In this document: positions 18,049 to 27,175 of the stretch, in pieces
How the letters are laid out: each line of letters begins with the position of its first letter
Numbering within the stretch: the stretch's first letter is position 1
DNA from: UBA12481 sp012523435
Lineage (GTDB): Bacteria; Bacteroidota; Bacteroidia; Bacteroidales; UBA12481
DNA: 49,929 nt
Direction: 5' to 3'
Assembly (NCBI GenBank): GCA_028686135.1
Contig: JAQUCP010000015.1
Location: 1 to 49,929 of the forward strand
The notes under the pieces: generated by a model
What the model saw: the letters and a program-made list of their open reading frames with translations, nothing else
The model's database searches: none
What the model was told of the DNA's origin: nothing
Position numbers and translations under genes: made by a program

Positions 18049-18750
18049 CTATTTGACGGGTTCGTTCAGCAGATCCATAAATTCGGACGCTCTTGTTTCA
18101 AGGATAAAAACAACCGTCTCAATTTTGGAGACCAGAATATTGTAGAAGAAGTAAGCCGGAATACCCACAATAAGACCGGCAGCAGTGGTAACCATAGCAG
18201 TATAAATCCCGTTCGACAGCAGGGCAACATCAATATTGCTACCGGCATTGGCCATGTCAAAAAATGCTTTGATCATCCCCAGCACCGTACCCAAGAAGCC
18301 AAGCATCGGTGCGATGGCAGCAGAAGCAGCCAATGTGGCCAACCCCCGTTCAAGCTTGTAAACCTCCAGTCGGCCAACATTCTCAATAGCAGAATTGACA
18401 TCATTGATCGGCCTGCCAATCCGTGTTATCCCTACCTCAATCATCCTGGAGACAGGCGTATCCGTTGACTCCGCTAACCTCATGGCTGAGTCAATCTTGC
18501 CATCATGGATAAACTCTTTCACCCGATTCATAAAACTCTGATCCTCCTTGGCTGCCTTTTTAATAGCGAAATACCGTTCAAAAAAGATATAAACGGTTAG
18601 AATGGATAACAGGAGAATCGGGATCATCAGCCATCCCCCCTTAAGCGTCAGGTCCAACACCGAAAGACTGCTGGAAGTTTCTGTCATGGCACTTGCAACC
18701 GGGTCTGCTGCTGCCAGGTAATCCGTCTGAATCAACATGGTCCAACTCAT
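18049..18750 (-). CDS. MotA/TolQ/ExbB-family proton-channel subunit
   Basis: About 233 residues from the ATG at 18750. One N-terminal membrane helix follows a short exported segment (GGWLMIPILLLSILTVYIFFERYF); two more helices lie in the C-terminal half around APMLGFLGTVLGMIKAF and VTTAAGLIVGIPAYFFYN, the MotA/ExbB core. The frame is open up to 18828, but a strong terminator hairpin (18782-18815) of the upstream tamB-like gene lies inside that extension, so the start at 18750 (MSWTML) was chosen. ExbD and TonB follow in the same operon. Confidence 0.9.
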   Translation of the reverse strand: MSWTMLIQTDYLAAADPVASAMTETSSSLSVLDLTLKGGWLMIPILLLSILTVYIFFERYFAIKKAAKEDQSFMNRVKEFIHDGKIDSAMRLAESTDTPVSRMIEVGITRIGRPINDVNSAIENVGRLEVYKLERGLATLAASAAIAPMLGFLGTVLGMIKAFFDMANAGSNIDVALLSNGIYTAMVTTAAGLIVGIPAYFFYNILVSKIETVVFILETRASEFMDLLNEPVK

Positions 18751-18781
18751 ATTTTCTCTAATTTTTGTTACCGGTAAAATT

Positions 18782-18815
18782 ACACTAAAAACGGGTGGGA
18801 CCACCCGTTTAGTGT
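18782..18815 (-). terminator. Terminator-like hairpin after the tamB-like gene
   Basis: Arms at 18782-18798 and 18801-18815 (ACACTAAA...CGGGTGG and its complement) form a stem of about 15 pairs with a two-base bulge and a very tight loop, followed on the minus strand by TAATTTTA. It lies 100 bp past the tamB-like stop and just ahead of exbB. Confidence 0.65.
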
Positions 18816-18915
18816 TATGGATTATCACCAGACTTGTTAACGACCAGTATTTAACGCAAATATTATGCCTAAAGCCCTTTTACAACACCCTACCATCCAT
18901 CCCCTTACCTGAATG

Positions 18916-21900
18916 CTATTGCTCCTTCCGGGTCAGGCGATCCCAATATCTACCAAACAACTCAGCAAATGAGTTAAACTCTTCCCGATAAAACAGTCCA
19001 ACTCCTTGTGTATAAGGGGCATACTCATACAAGAGATGATCGTTAGCCCGGGTAAAAGCCTTCACTCGGAGCTTGCCTGATGGGCTAATTTTGTATTCGA
19101 CCTCCACATCACCTACCAACTGATTGGCGTTGGCATTAGTTTGTCGAACGTCATAATTTCCGTTCACATTGATGGTCATTCGGTCATTAAGCAACTGAGT
19201 CGAAAGAGCTACTTCGACTTCATCGCTTGTCAGTTCATCCCCGGCACGGTAGTTTAAGCCGATATTCACATCGTTACTAATCTGCGACAACCAGTAATTC
19301 AACTGGTTAGACAACACTTCGGTTGTTGTAGAGATGCCTGCCGACTCATAACTCCGGGAGGTGCCAGAAGCAAAACCCTGTAGCGGCATAAACCGCCCTA
19401 GGATCAATAGGGAAATGACCTGCTTATTGACATCTTCTTCTGTTAGATTTTGCAACTGAGATCGGGCTAACTCATTGCTATTGGGCGGTAGAACAATGTT
19501 AAAGCGTATTCCCGGACTCTCTAAAAAGCCGGTCATCAATAGGTGACACTCAACCGGAATCCGTTGCGCGAGGTCAGTGTTCGACTCATCCTGCAAGAGA
19601 TCATATAGGGCTGCCTTTGTCCGGTAAACAGCATCAATATCCAACTGGGCATTGGCCACATCTCCCGTCCATTTGATCGTTCCACCCGGCTCAATGTCAA
19701 ATCGCTTTACGGGCATATTCTGCAGTGTCAACTGATAATCACCCTCGCTCAAGGTGAAATCACCAATCAGAGACAAAGCAGTTGTGGGCGTCACCCCAAT
19801 ACGCAAATTTCCGGAACCCCTTCCCCGAATCACATCCCCAACTTTTGAGTCAAAAATGAGCTGCACCTCCGCCTCAGGAGTCACCTCCAAATCTAGCCCG
19901 ATAGAGACCCCCCGGAAATTCACCTCGTAATCTTTCCGACGACCTCGTTCTCCTGTAAAATCCAGTAAATCAACATCTTCATTATCTTCCGGGGGTTCTA
20001 CATAAGTGATAAAATCAATCTCTCTGGCTTCGCCTGCTACCGAAACGGGAATGTAAAACCGCGTTTTCGGGGCTGTCCTTGCACGAATATCAAAAACCAG
20101 GTTAGGCAACTCCCCGGTGATCTTTCCGGAGCCTGTGGCATAGGCCTGCCCCCAGTACCCATCATTTCGTTCCTCCGTTGTGTTGATCAGGAGAAAATCT
20201 TGTAAATCAAGACCAAAATCAAAACGAATATCCTTGAGATGGTCATGGCGCACCCCACCATTCACGAGAGCATGGTGACCTTCAACATCTTGCATATCCA
20301 GGTCAGTCACCCAGAACGCATAAGGGGTTATCTCCAACTTATGAGTGAAAAAGAAACGAGTATTCAGGTAATCCACCAAAAACGAAGCCTTTTGCATCAT
20401 CAAACTACCGTTCAACTCCGGCCTCTTGGGGGTCCCAGTGATCCGGATAGTTCCCGTACCAAGCCCCCGAATATCTTGTAAATCAGGCGCCACAAACGGA
20501 TTCGCTAGATTTAGCCGAAGCTTGTCAAGAGCCAGACTGAAATCCATGCTATCAGAAACCGGATTAAACGCCCCCCGCAAGTCAATGGTGTTTATCTCCC
20601 CGCGCCTCGCAATCAGATCCATGAAAACCGGTTCGCCAGAGCCATTACTCCTACTGGAAATAGTCGTATGCCCCAGCGACTCCCCATTGATGACCAAACT
20701 ATCGATGGCCATGTCAGCTAAAAACATGCCTTTGCTTTTGAGATTAAAAAGCTTGGCAGTGCCGGAAAGATTCCCCCCAAATTCAAAACTTTCCGATTGA
20801 GTAACTTGATTTATATTCTTGAGATTCAGATGATTAAAAGATAACGATAGCGTGTCGGCAGGGTTATCAGATATGGTACCGTTAACTCGAACCGACTCCT
20901 GCTTGTGGCTGAGCATAAACTGCTCAAAAGCAATGGTTCCATCCCTTAGGATCAAGTTAAATGGATTGATCTCCCAAAGGCTATCGCGGAAGTTGATTTC
21001 CGAAGCAGGAAAGCTAAAATGGGTAGCCAATGTACCTTCCTCAGTCTGTTCAAATAGAGCCTGACACGTAATGGCACCTGCATTGGTAAACCCGCTGCTG
21101 TTTTCCCAGCTCAAACCAGCATCCATGATGTTATCTGTAATACTAGTGGCTAACAGAACATCTTCAAAATAGGTATTCCGGTCAATCTGCCACTTCGAAA
21201 GAGTGCCAGACAGATCCAGCTGGTCGGCTCCCGATTCGAGGCGGAAAACCAGATTGGTGAACTGGCTTCCGCCAACGACAAACTGCGGGGAAGTACCCTC
21301 AAGAAAGATTGAACGACTGGCAGATGAATACGATCCGCTGATGCGAGAATTATCTTTACAGAGAAAACCAGGAGTCAGAATATCTGTAACCGGTCCGGGA
21401 TTCTTAAGGTGTATATTGAAAGAGAAATCGTTTTGGCCAACACCCGGATCTATCTCTTTCTTCGCCATAGCCGGAATAAACCGGCTGATCAGATTGGCTG
21501 CCTCCATCGGCAAGTCAACCGCATGAATATCACCGATTACCCTGGCATCCAGATAATCGGATGAGAGTGTCAGCTTTCTCCTTCCCAGATCAGGCTCCGA
21601 GCTGATCATCAACTCCGATATCGGCAACCTGCCTCGGCTATTTTCATAAATCGAATTGGCAATCAGTATCTCCCCGTTCATTTCATTCAGATTTCGGCCG
21701 GTAAGCTGCCCCTTCAGGTTGAGATCAACTCTTGAGACCGACTCTCTACGGTCAAGGTTAAGGGCTACCAGATCCGCCCCCTCTACAACCAGGTCGAAAT
21801 CAAACTCGGGTTCTGAATTACTCAAATCTGCCTTACCCTGGAGCTTAAGATTAATGTTCGGATCATTAAGAGCAACCATCGCCTCATAATGGCTTCCGAG

Positions 21901-23334
21901 CACTAACCCCCTGATATCAAGATCCCTAAACCGATATCCATTGAGTGTAAACCTCGACAAACGACCATCCAGACTGGCGTCAACAGATTTTGCTCCATCC
22001 CAGCTACCATCCACCATCAGGTTGAAATCCAGATCACTAAAACCTGTCGTTGCTTCGATCCACTCATCGGGGTTAAACTCAACTGCAGCAACCTGCCCCT
22101 GAAAGTTGTACCCAGGACTGTCAGGGATTTTTATCACCCGAAGATCGGTTTCAAAAGTTCCGGCAGTCAACAAAAACTTACCGTTACTCATCAGATCATC
22201 AGGCGTTCCGGTCAGTTTTCCCTGATATTGAATCGTACCAAGCTTGTGCACAAATTCCGGAACTACAATGGATACGCCGGGAATCTGACCCGAAAGCAGG
22301 TCGCGGAATACCGCTGAAGGGAAAACCGAAAGGTTACGGGTTACTAAGTTAAAGCCTGATTTCAGAATATCGCCACGATAGTCGAACAGCATATCCCCAT
22401 CAAAGAGCAGAAGCCCTGACCAGTTGATTTTCGCTCCTCGGGCAGCAATACTCGTGGAAGTCCCGGCATAGGATCCGTTGAGCAACAGTGGGCTGCCGGT
22501 TCCCAGCGAAATACCCGTGAAGAAGCGGAGATCATCAGGACCTACGAAGGTTCCCGGGTCAACCATAGCCTGAAAGCGCAATTCTGGAGCCAGGGTAACC
22601 ATCGCTTCTGACACCCGAAGACGGGTATTGCCAGTTAACAGATCCACATCCTCACCCTGAATTAAACCATCAACTAAGCTGAAGCTGCCAGTGAGATCAC
22701 TTAGATAAAAACCACTCTGCTCAATGAAAGTAAAGAGATCAACCTCAAAGCTGATGGTCTCTGAAACATTTATCTTACTGATTCCAACCTCCATACCTGA
22801 GACACTGATCATTTCAGGGTTAACCTGACCGGGTGTTGGTGCACTACCGTAGGTCCGGTACAGAAGATTACCACCATTCAGGCGCAAATGATCCAGTTTC
22901 AGGATAAACGGCTTGCTGCTCTTCACCGTATCTTTCGAAGCAAAACCGTCAACCAGCTGTTGATAATTCATCTCTCCCCAGGGTAACTGCCGGAGCCGAA
23001 CCACGGGTTCTCTGATTGTTAGGCGCCCTAACGAAAGAGATCGTTTATCGAGATTCAGCCTTTTAACCGATGCTTTAACCTCCGGCAGGTAAAGTAGCGT
23101 ATCATTGATGGGATCAAGTATCAGAACGCGGCTAACCTCGATCCGGTTAGGCCAACGGATAAAGACTCCTCCAACCGACACCTTACCATCATAATGTTTT
23201 GTTAGAGATGCAACTACCTTATTTGCAAGCTTGGTTTGCAGCCACGGATTGCGCAATGCGAGTAGCACTCCGGCAATTACCAGACCGATAGTCAGAAGGA
23301 TGACCAGGAAGCGGATGAACTTTTTAACCGGCAA
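18916..23334 (-). CDS. TamB-like translocation and assembly module protein (DUF490)
   Basis: A 1472-residue protein with one N-terminal membrane anchor (FLVILLTIGLVIAGVLLAL) and a very long periplasmic region of repeating beta strands, as in AsmA/TamB bridge-like lipid-transfer proteins. The C-terminal ~350 residues fit the TamB/DUF490 domain (LIFDSKVGDVIRGRGSGNLR, GDYQLTLQNMPVKRF, AQLDIDAVYRTKA, QVISLLILGRFMP). TamB homologues span the envelope and help move phospholipid or outer-membrane proteins. The only plausible start is TTG at 23334; no ATG is nearby upstream. It is divergent from tsaD and followed by a terminator hairpin. No bamA/tamA partner gene is adjacent. Confidence 0.88.
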   Translation of the reverse strand: MPVKKFIRFLVILLTIGLVIAGVLLALRNPWLQTKLANKVVASLTKHYDGKVSVGGVFIRWPNRIEVSRVLILDPINDTLLYLPEVKASVKRLNLDKRSLSLGRLTIREPVVRLRQLPWGEMNYQQLVDGFASKDTVKSSKPFILKLDHLRLNGGNLLYRTYGSAPTPGQVNPEMISVSGMEVGISKINVSETISFEVDLFTFIEQSGFYLSDLTGSFSLVDGLIQGEDVDLLTGNTRLRVSEAMVTLAPELRFQAMVDPGTFVGPDDLRFFTGISLGTGSPLLLNGSYAGTSTSIAARGAKINWSGLLLFDGDMLFDYRGDILKSGFNLVTRNLSVFPSAVFRDLLSGQIPGVSIVVPEFVHKLGTIQYQGKLTGTPDDLMSNGKFLLTAGTFETDLRVIKIPDSPGYNFQGQVAAVEFNPDEWIEATTGFSDLDFNLMVDGSWDGAKSVDASLDGRLSRFTLNGYRFRDLDIRGLVLGSHYEAMVALNDPNINLKLQGKADLSNSEPEFDFDLVVEGADLVALNLDRRESVSRVDLNLKGQLTGRNLNEMNGEILIANSIYENSRGRLPISELMISSEPDLGRRKLTLSSDYLDARVIGDIHAVDLPMEAANLISRFIPAMAKKEIDPGVGQNDFSFNIHLKNPGPVTDILTPGFLCKDNSRISGSYSSASRSIFLEGTSPQFVVGGSQFTNLVFRLESGADQLDLSGTLSKWQIDRNTYFEDVLLATSITDNIMDAGLSWENSSGFTNAGAITCQALFEQTEEGTLATHFSFPASEINFRDSLWEINPFNLILRDGTIAFEQFMLSHKQESVRVNGTISDNPADTLSLSFNHLNLKNINQVTQSESFEFGGNLSGTAKLFNLKSKGMFLADMAIDSLVINGESLGHTTISSRSNGSGEPVFMDLIARRGEINTIDLRGAFNPVSDSMDFSLALDKLRLNLANPFVAPDLQDIRGLGTGTIRITGTPKRPELNGSLMMQKASFLVDYLNTRFFFTHKLEITPYAFWVTDLDMQDVEGHHALVNGGVRHDHLKDIRFDFGLDLQDFLLINTTEERNDGYWGQAYATGSGKITGELPNLVFDIRARTAPKTRFYIPVSVAGEAREIDFITYVEPPEDNEDVDLLDFTGERGRRKDYEVNFRGVSIGLDLEVTPEAEVQLIFDSKVGDVIRGRGSGNLRIGVTPTTALSLIGDFTLSEGDYQLTLQNMPVKRFDIEPGGTIKWTGDVANAQLDIDAVYRTKAALYDLLQDESNTDLAQRIPVECHLLMTGFLESPGIRFNIVLPPNSNELARSQLQNLTEEDVNKQVISLLILGRFMPLQGFASGTSRSYESAGISTTTEVLSNQLNYWLSQISNDVNIGLNYRAGDELTSDEVEVALSTQLLNDRMTINVNGNYDVRQTNANANQLVGDVEVEYKISPSGKLRVKAFTRANDHLLYEYAPYTQGVGLFYREEFNSFAELFGRYWDRLTRKEQ

Positions 23335-23349
23335 GGTGTTTTTCTTTGC

Positions 23350-23357
23350 TATTTTTG
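23350..23357 (+). promoter_or_regulatory. Candidate -7 box of tsaD
   Basis: TATTTTTG fits TAnnTTTG and stands 43 bp before the GTG at 23400. It lies inside the open frame that begins at 23346, so it supports a start further downstream. Confidence 0.4.
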
Positions 23358-23399
23358 GCCTCTGAAACTGTGCGAAAAATACAAAAAATTGTTGTGCTA

Positions 23400-24413
23400 G
23401 TGGGAGAAAATAAGCCGGTTACGATTCTTGGAATCGAGTCTTCATGTGATGACACCTCTGCAGCCATCGTCCGGGATGGGATCTTACTGTCGAACAGGAT
23501 AGCCAACCAAGATGTTCATCGCACGTATGGCGGTGTTGTGCCAGAGTTGGCATCAAGGGCACATCAGCAGAATATTATCCCGGTGGTAGATTTAGCCTTG
23601 CGCGAAGCAGGTGTATCTCCCAAGGAACTGGATGCTATCGCGTTTACCCGAGGCCCTGGCCTCATGGGTTCTCTGTTGGTAGGCACCTCTTTTGCCAAAG
23701 GATTAGCCCTGGCACGCGGAATACCGCTCATCGATGTCAACCATTTACAGGGCCATGTGCTGGCTTTGTTCCTGAATAGTGAAGATAAACCACATTTCCC
23801 CTTCCTTTGCCTCCTCGTTTCGGGCGGTCATACTCAAATCCTATTGGTCAGAGAACCCCTCGTTATGGAAGTCATCGGCCAAACTATCGATGATGCCGCC
23901 GGCGAAGCTTTCGACAAATGTGGGAAAGTCATCGGCTTACCGTATCCCGCCGGTCCTGTCATCGACAAATTATCCAAACAAGGTAATCCTCAAGCTTTTA
24001 CCTTCAGCAAACCCCGAATTGCAGATCTAGATTACAGCTTTAGTGGACTCAAAACCTCGTTCCTTTATTTTTTGCGCGATCAGCTCAAAGAGGATCCCAA
24101 CTTTATTGAAGAGAACCTGCATGATCTGGCAGCCTCCCTGCAGCGCACCATCGTGGAGATCCTGATGCATAAGCTGATTTTGGCGACACGGCAGACTGGA
24201 ATTAAGGAGATCGGACTAGCTGGTGGCGTGGCCGCCAACTCCGCCCTGCAGGAAGCTCTCCGAGCGGAAGCATCGCGGCGCAAATGGACCGTTCATATCC
24301 CTAAATTGGCCTACACCATGGACAATGCCGCGATGATAGCCATTACCGGATACTATAAATATTTAAAGGGGGAATTTGCGTCGCAAAGCACGACGCCACT
24401 AGCCAGACTTTAA
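23400..24413 (+). CDS. tsaD: tRNA N6-threonylcarbamoyladenosine transferase subunit TsaD
   Basis: About 337 residues from GTG at 23400; the frame is open from TTG at 23346, but the family begins just before ILGIESSCDDTSAA and a promoter-like box lies in the extension. TsaD, with TsaB/TsaE, moves threonylcarbamoyl onto A37 of ANN-decoding tRNAs. Visible are the metal-binding HLQGH, the ASKHA-fold segments LLVSGGHTQILLV and GEAFDKCGKVIGLPYP, and GLAGGVAANSALQEAL. Length is normal (335-350). It converges on rnfA with a 20-bp gap and no obvious terminator. Confidence 0.95.
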   Translation: MGENKPVTILGIESSCDDTSAAIVRDGILLSNRIANQDVHRTYGGVVPELASRAHQQNIIPVVDLALREAGVSPKELDAIAFTRGPGLMGSLLVGTSFAKGLALARGIPLIDVNHLQGHVLALFLNSEDKPHFPFLCLLVSGGHTQILLVREPLVMEVIGQTIDDAAGEAFDKCGKVIGLPYPAGPVIDKLSKQGNPQAFTFSKPRIADLDYSFSGLKTSFLYFLRDQLKEDPNFIEENLHDLAASLQRTIVEILMHKLILATRQTGIKEIGLAGGVAANSALQEALRAEASRRKWTVHIPKLAYTMDNAAMIAITGYYKYLKGEFASQSTTPLARL

Positions 24414-24433
24414 ACAATCTGATTTTCTGGCAG

Positions 24434-25006
24434 TTACACAATCCCGGCAAATCCCATGAACGCCAGGGCGAGGAGTCCGGCGGTCACCAGTGAGATCGGG
24501 AAGCCTTTCATTCCTTTCGGGACATTCACCATCTCGAGATGCTCACGCAAACCGGCAAAGATGATAATGGCCAACCCAAATCCCAAGGCATTAGCGATGG
24601 AAAAGACGACGGCACCGATCAGGTTATAATCATTCTGGATAGTCAGGATCGCGATCCCCAGGACGGCGCAGTTGGTTGTAATCAGGGGAAGGAAAATTCC
24701 AAGAGCCTGGTAGAGGCTGGGCGACACCTTCTTCAGAACCATTTCCACCATTTGTACCAGGGAAGCGATCACCAAAATAAAAACAATGGTTTGCATGTAC
24801 CCGATATTGAATGGATCGAGGACAAAGCGTTGGAGCAGGAAGGTGACCACAGTAGCCAGGACCATCACAAATGTTACGGCACCGGCCATACCAGCTGCCA
24901 CACTCACACGGGTGGAGACGCCAAAGAAGGGACAGATGCCCAGGAATTTCGCCAGAACAATATTGTTGACGAAGATGGCGCTAATCAGAATTATCAGGTA
25001 TTCCAT
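24434..25006 (-). CDS. rnfA: Rnf complex membrane subunit A
   Basis: A 190-residue polytopic membrane protein with six predicted helices, matching RnfA/NqrE length. Signatures include FVNNIVLAKFLGICPFFGVS and LPLITTNCAVLGIA; each half supplies a cysteine thought to share an Fe-S cluster with RnfE within the membrane. It is the last gene of the operon, 12 bp after rnfE. The Rnf complex couples ferredoxin:NAD+ electron flow to sodium or proton transport. Confidence 0.96.
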   Translation of the reverse strand: MEYLIILISAIFVNNIVLAKFLGICPFFGVSTRVSVAAGMAGAVTFVMVLATVVTFLLQRFVLDPFNIGYMQTIVFILVIASLVQMVEMVLKKVSPSLYQALGIFLPLITTNCAVLGIAILTIQNDYNLIGAVVFSIANALGFGLAIIIFAGLREHLEMVNVPKGMKGFPISLVTAGLLALAFMGFAGIV

Positions 25007-25018
25007 GGTTAATCCTTT

Positions 25019-25609
25019 CTATTTAGCCTTCCGTAGCTGATTAAAAACCGCGATGATATAGCCCAGAGCAATGAAGGCACCAGGCGAGAGGATGAAGACC
25101 AGGATGGTATTGGCATCGGCGCTGACCAGCCGCTGGCCGAAGATACTTCCGTTGCCCAGAATTTCACGAATTGATCCCAGCAGGGTGATAGCCAGAGTAA
25201 AGCCGATACCCATACCCAAACCGTCGATAATGGAGTTCAAGACTGTATTCTTCTGTGCGAAAGCTTCGGCACGGGCTAGAATGATACAATTAACAACGAT
25301 CAATGGAACAAAGACTCCCAGAGCTTCATACAGAGCCGGAACAAAGGCTTCCATAGTCATCTGGACGATGGTCACAAAACCCGCAATCACCACAATAAAT
25401 ATTGGAATGCGCACTTTTGAGGGCACCACATTCTTGATGGATGAAATGACGATGTTTGACATAGTCAGCACGAATGTCGTGGCGGCGCCCATTCCCAATC
25501 CATTGATGGCAGAAGTTGAGACAGCCAGTGTCGGGCAGAGCCCGATCAAAAGGACCAACACCGGATTTTCCCGGATGATCCCGTTGGTAAAAAGTTTGAT
25601 TCTACTCAT
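25019..25609 (-). CDS. rnfE: Rnf complex membrane subunit E
   Basis: About 196 residues from ATG at 25609, where it shares ATGA with the rnfG stop; the frame runs back to 25660 but would then overlap rnfG heavily. Six membrane helices; the RnfE hallmark FTNGIIRENPVLVLLIGLCPTLAVS with its cluster cysteine is present, and FVPLIVVNCIILARAEAFA in the second half carries the pseudo-symmetric cysteine. It forms the membrane core with RnfA. Confidence 0.96.
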   Translation of the reverse strand: MSRIKLFTNGIIRENPVLVLLIGLCPTLAVSTSAINGLGMGAATTFVLTMSNIVISSIKNVVPSKVRIPIFIVVIAGFVTIVQMTMEAFVPALYEALGVFVPLIVVNCIILARAEAFAQKNTVLNSIIDGLGMGIGFTLAITLLGSIREILGNGSIFGQRLVSADANTILVFILSPGAFIALGYIIAVFNQLRKAK

Positions 25610-26178
25610 TGTACTTCTTGTTGACGATAAGCCTCCCAGGCACGCATCACCGCATCGCAAAAGGCCCGTGAGCTAATGGTGGCTGCGGTAATGGCATCAA
25701 TTTCACCACCATCTTTGGTCGTCTTAATCACGTTCGTCTCCGGATTCTTGCCCGGAAATTGATCCTTAAATTTGGGCTCCAAAAGCTTCGATCCTAAACC
25801 AGGAGTTTCTTTATGCTCCAACACTGAAGTATTGATAATCACCCCGTTAGGATCCAAACCAACCATTACGGTAAAGGTACCGCTAAAGCCAATGTTAGTC
25901 AACGAACTAATGGCTGTTCCAACCAACACCGAATCTTGCCGGGCTGGAAAACACTCCAGCTCACCCAGGTCGGATTCGAGGGTGTACATTTCTTCACTCG
26001 GGTTATTATTGAACTCAGGAACCACCTGTTGAATAGCAGAGAGCTTAGCCTTAAGCTTTGATGCAGCAATAGGACCTTGGGTCAGTTGATTGATGAACCC
26101 CAGGAGCGTGGCAACCACGGTGCAAACGATCAATAGGGAGAGCACCATGGTTTTCAGATTTGATTCAATTTTAGCCAT
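25606..26178 (-). CDS. rnfG: Rnf complex FMN-binding subunit G
   Basis: A 190-residue protein with one N-terminal helix (MVLSLLIVCTVVATLLGFI) and a periplasmic FMN-binding domain. The covalent flavin site reads DAITAATISS: ApbE-type transferases attach FMN to the last threonine of an S/T-G-A-T motif; here the glycine position is alanine. HKETPGLGSK upstream is typical of the FMN-binding fold. It overlaps rnfD by 8 bp and rnfE by ATGA. No apbE gene lies in this window. Confidence 0.95.
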   Translation of the reverse strand: MAKIESNLKTMVLSLLIVCTVVATLLGFINQLTQGPIAASKLKAKLSAIQQVVPEFNNNPSEEMYTLESDLGELECFPARQDSVLVGTAISSLTNIGFSGTFTVMVGLDPNGVIINTSVLEHKETPGLGSKLLEPKFKDQFPGKNPETNVIKTTKDGGEIDAITAATISSRAFCDAVMRAWEAYRQQEVQ

Positions 26179-27175
26179 GTTTTACTACCTCCCCGAATCG
26201 TTTGGGTTTGACATACTTGTTGATCAAGGGCACAAAGGCGTTCATGATCAGAATCGCAAAAGAGACTCCTTCGGGATAGGCTCCAAAGACCCGGATAAGC
26301 ACGGTGATCAACCCGATGCCAACACCGAAGATGATTTGACCTACCGACGTCATTGGAGAAGTCACCATGTCGGTAGCCATAAACAGAGCCCCCAGCATAA
26401 TTCCACCCGCCAGCAAATGAAAGAGCGGATCAGCATATTTTTCCGGGTTGATTCCCCAGAGAATGCCGGTAAAGAGAAGCACCGTACCAATAATCGAAAC
26501 CGGTATGTGCCAGGTAATCACCTTTTTCCAAAGAAGAAACAATCCGCCGAGCAGCAGAGCCAGAGCAGATATTTCACCCAAGGAGCCCGACATATTTCCC
26601 AGCAACATCTGAGAATATTCGGGAATCTCCGCAAGCAGCTCAGATACTGGCTGTCCGTTTTGTACCCCCTCCTTGATTATTCCCAGCGGAGTCGCTCCAG
26701 TCGTAGCATCAAGGTAATTCATGCGGGTTCCGACCACCGGCCAACTGGTCATTTGGGCTGGAAACGATACCAACAGAAAGACCCTTCCAGCCAGGGCCGG
26801 GTTGAACGGATTTTTACCGAGACCACCAAACGACATTTTGGCGATGCCGATAGCCACCAGACTGCCGATGATGATCATCCAGACAGGTAGGTTACTAGGA
26901 ACATTAAAAGCCAGCAGCACTCCGGTGACAGCGGCTGAACCATCCCAAAGCGTTGGCTTGGTCTTGATGATAAACCGTGCGATCAGGTACTCAAATGCCA
27001 GGCAGGAAACCACCGCCACGCCCGTGACGATGAGGGCTCCCAGGCCGAAAAAGACCAGGGAGACGGCAAAAGCCGGCACCAGGGCGAAAAGCACCCTGTA
27101 CATGATCTTCTGCACGGAATCATTACCGAATTGATGCGGTGAATGTGCTACCGTAAGCAGGTTGGTTGAACTCAT
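26171..27175 (-). CDS. rnfD: Rnf complex membrane subunit D
   Basis: A 334-residue integral membrane flavoprotein (RnfD/NqrB family) with about ten helices. The covalent FMN motif DATTGATPLG is intact near residues 155-165. The conserved segments FGGLGKNPFNPALAGR and MFMATDMVTSPMT-like (FMATDMVTSPMTSVGQ) are present. It shares ATGA with the rnfC stop and overlaps rnfG. Together with RnfG it carries the periplasmic flavins on the electron path. Confidence 0.96.
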   Translation of the reverse strand: MSSTNLLTVAHSPHQFGNDSVQKIMYRVLFALVPAFAVSLVFFGLGALIVTGVAVVSCLAFEYLIARFIIKTKPTLWDGSAAVTGVLLAFNVPSNLPVWMIIIGSLVAIGIAKMSFGGLGKNPFNPALAGRVFLLVSFPAQMTSWPVVGTRMNYLDATTGATPLGIIKEGVQNGQPVSELLAEIPEYSQMLLGNMSGSLGEISALALLLGGLFLLWKKVITWHIPVSIIGTVLLFTGILWGINPEKYADPLFHLLAGGIMLGALFMATDMVTSPMTSVGQIIFGVGIGLITVLIRVFGAYPEGVSFAILIMNAFVPLINKYVKPKRFGEVVKHG

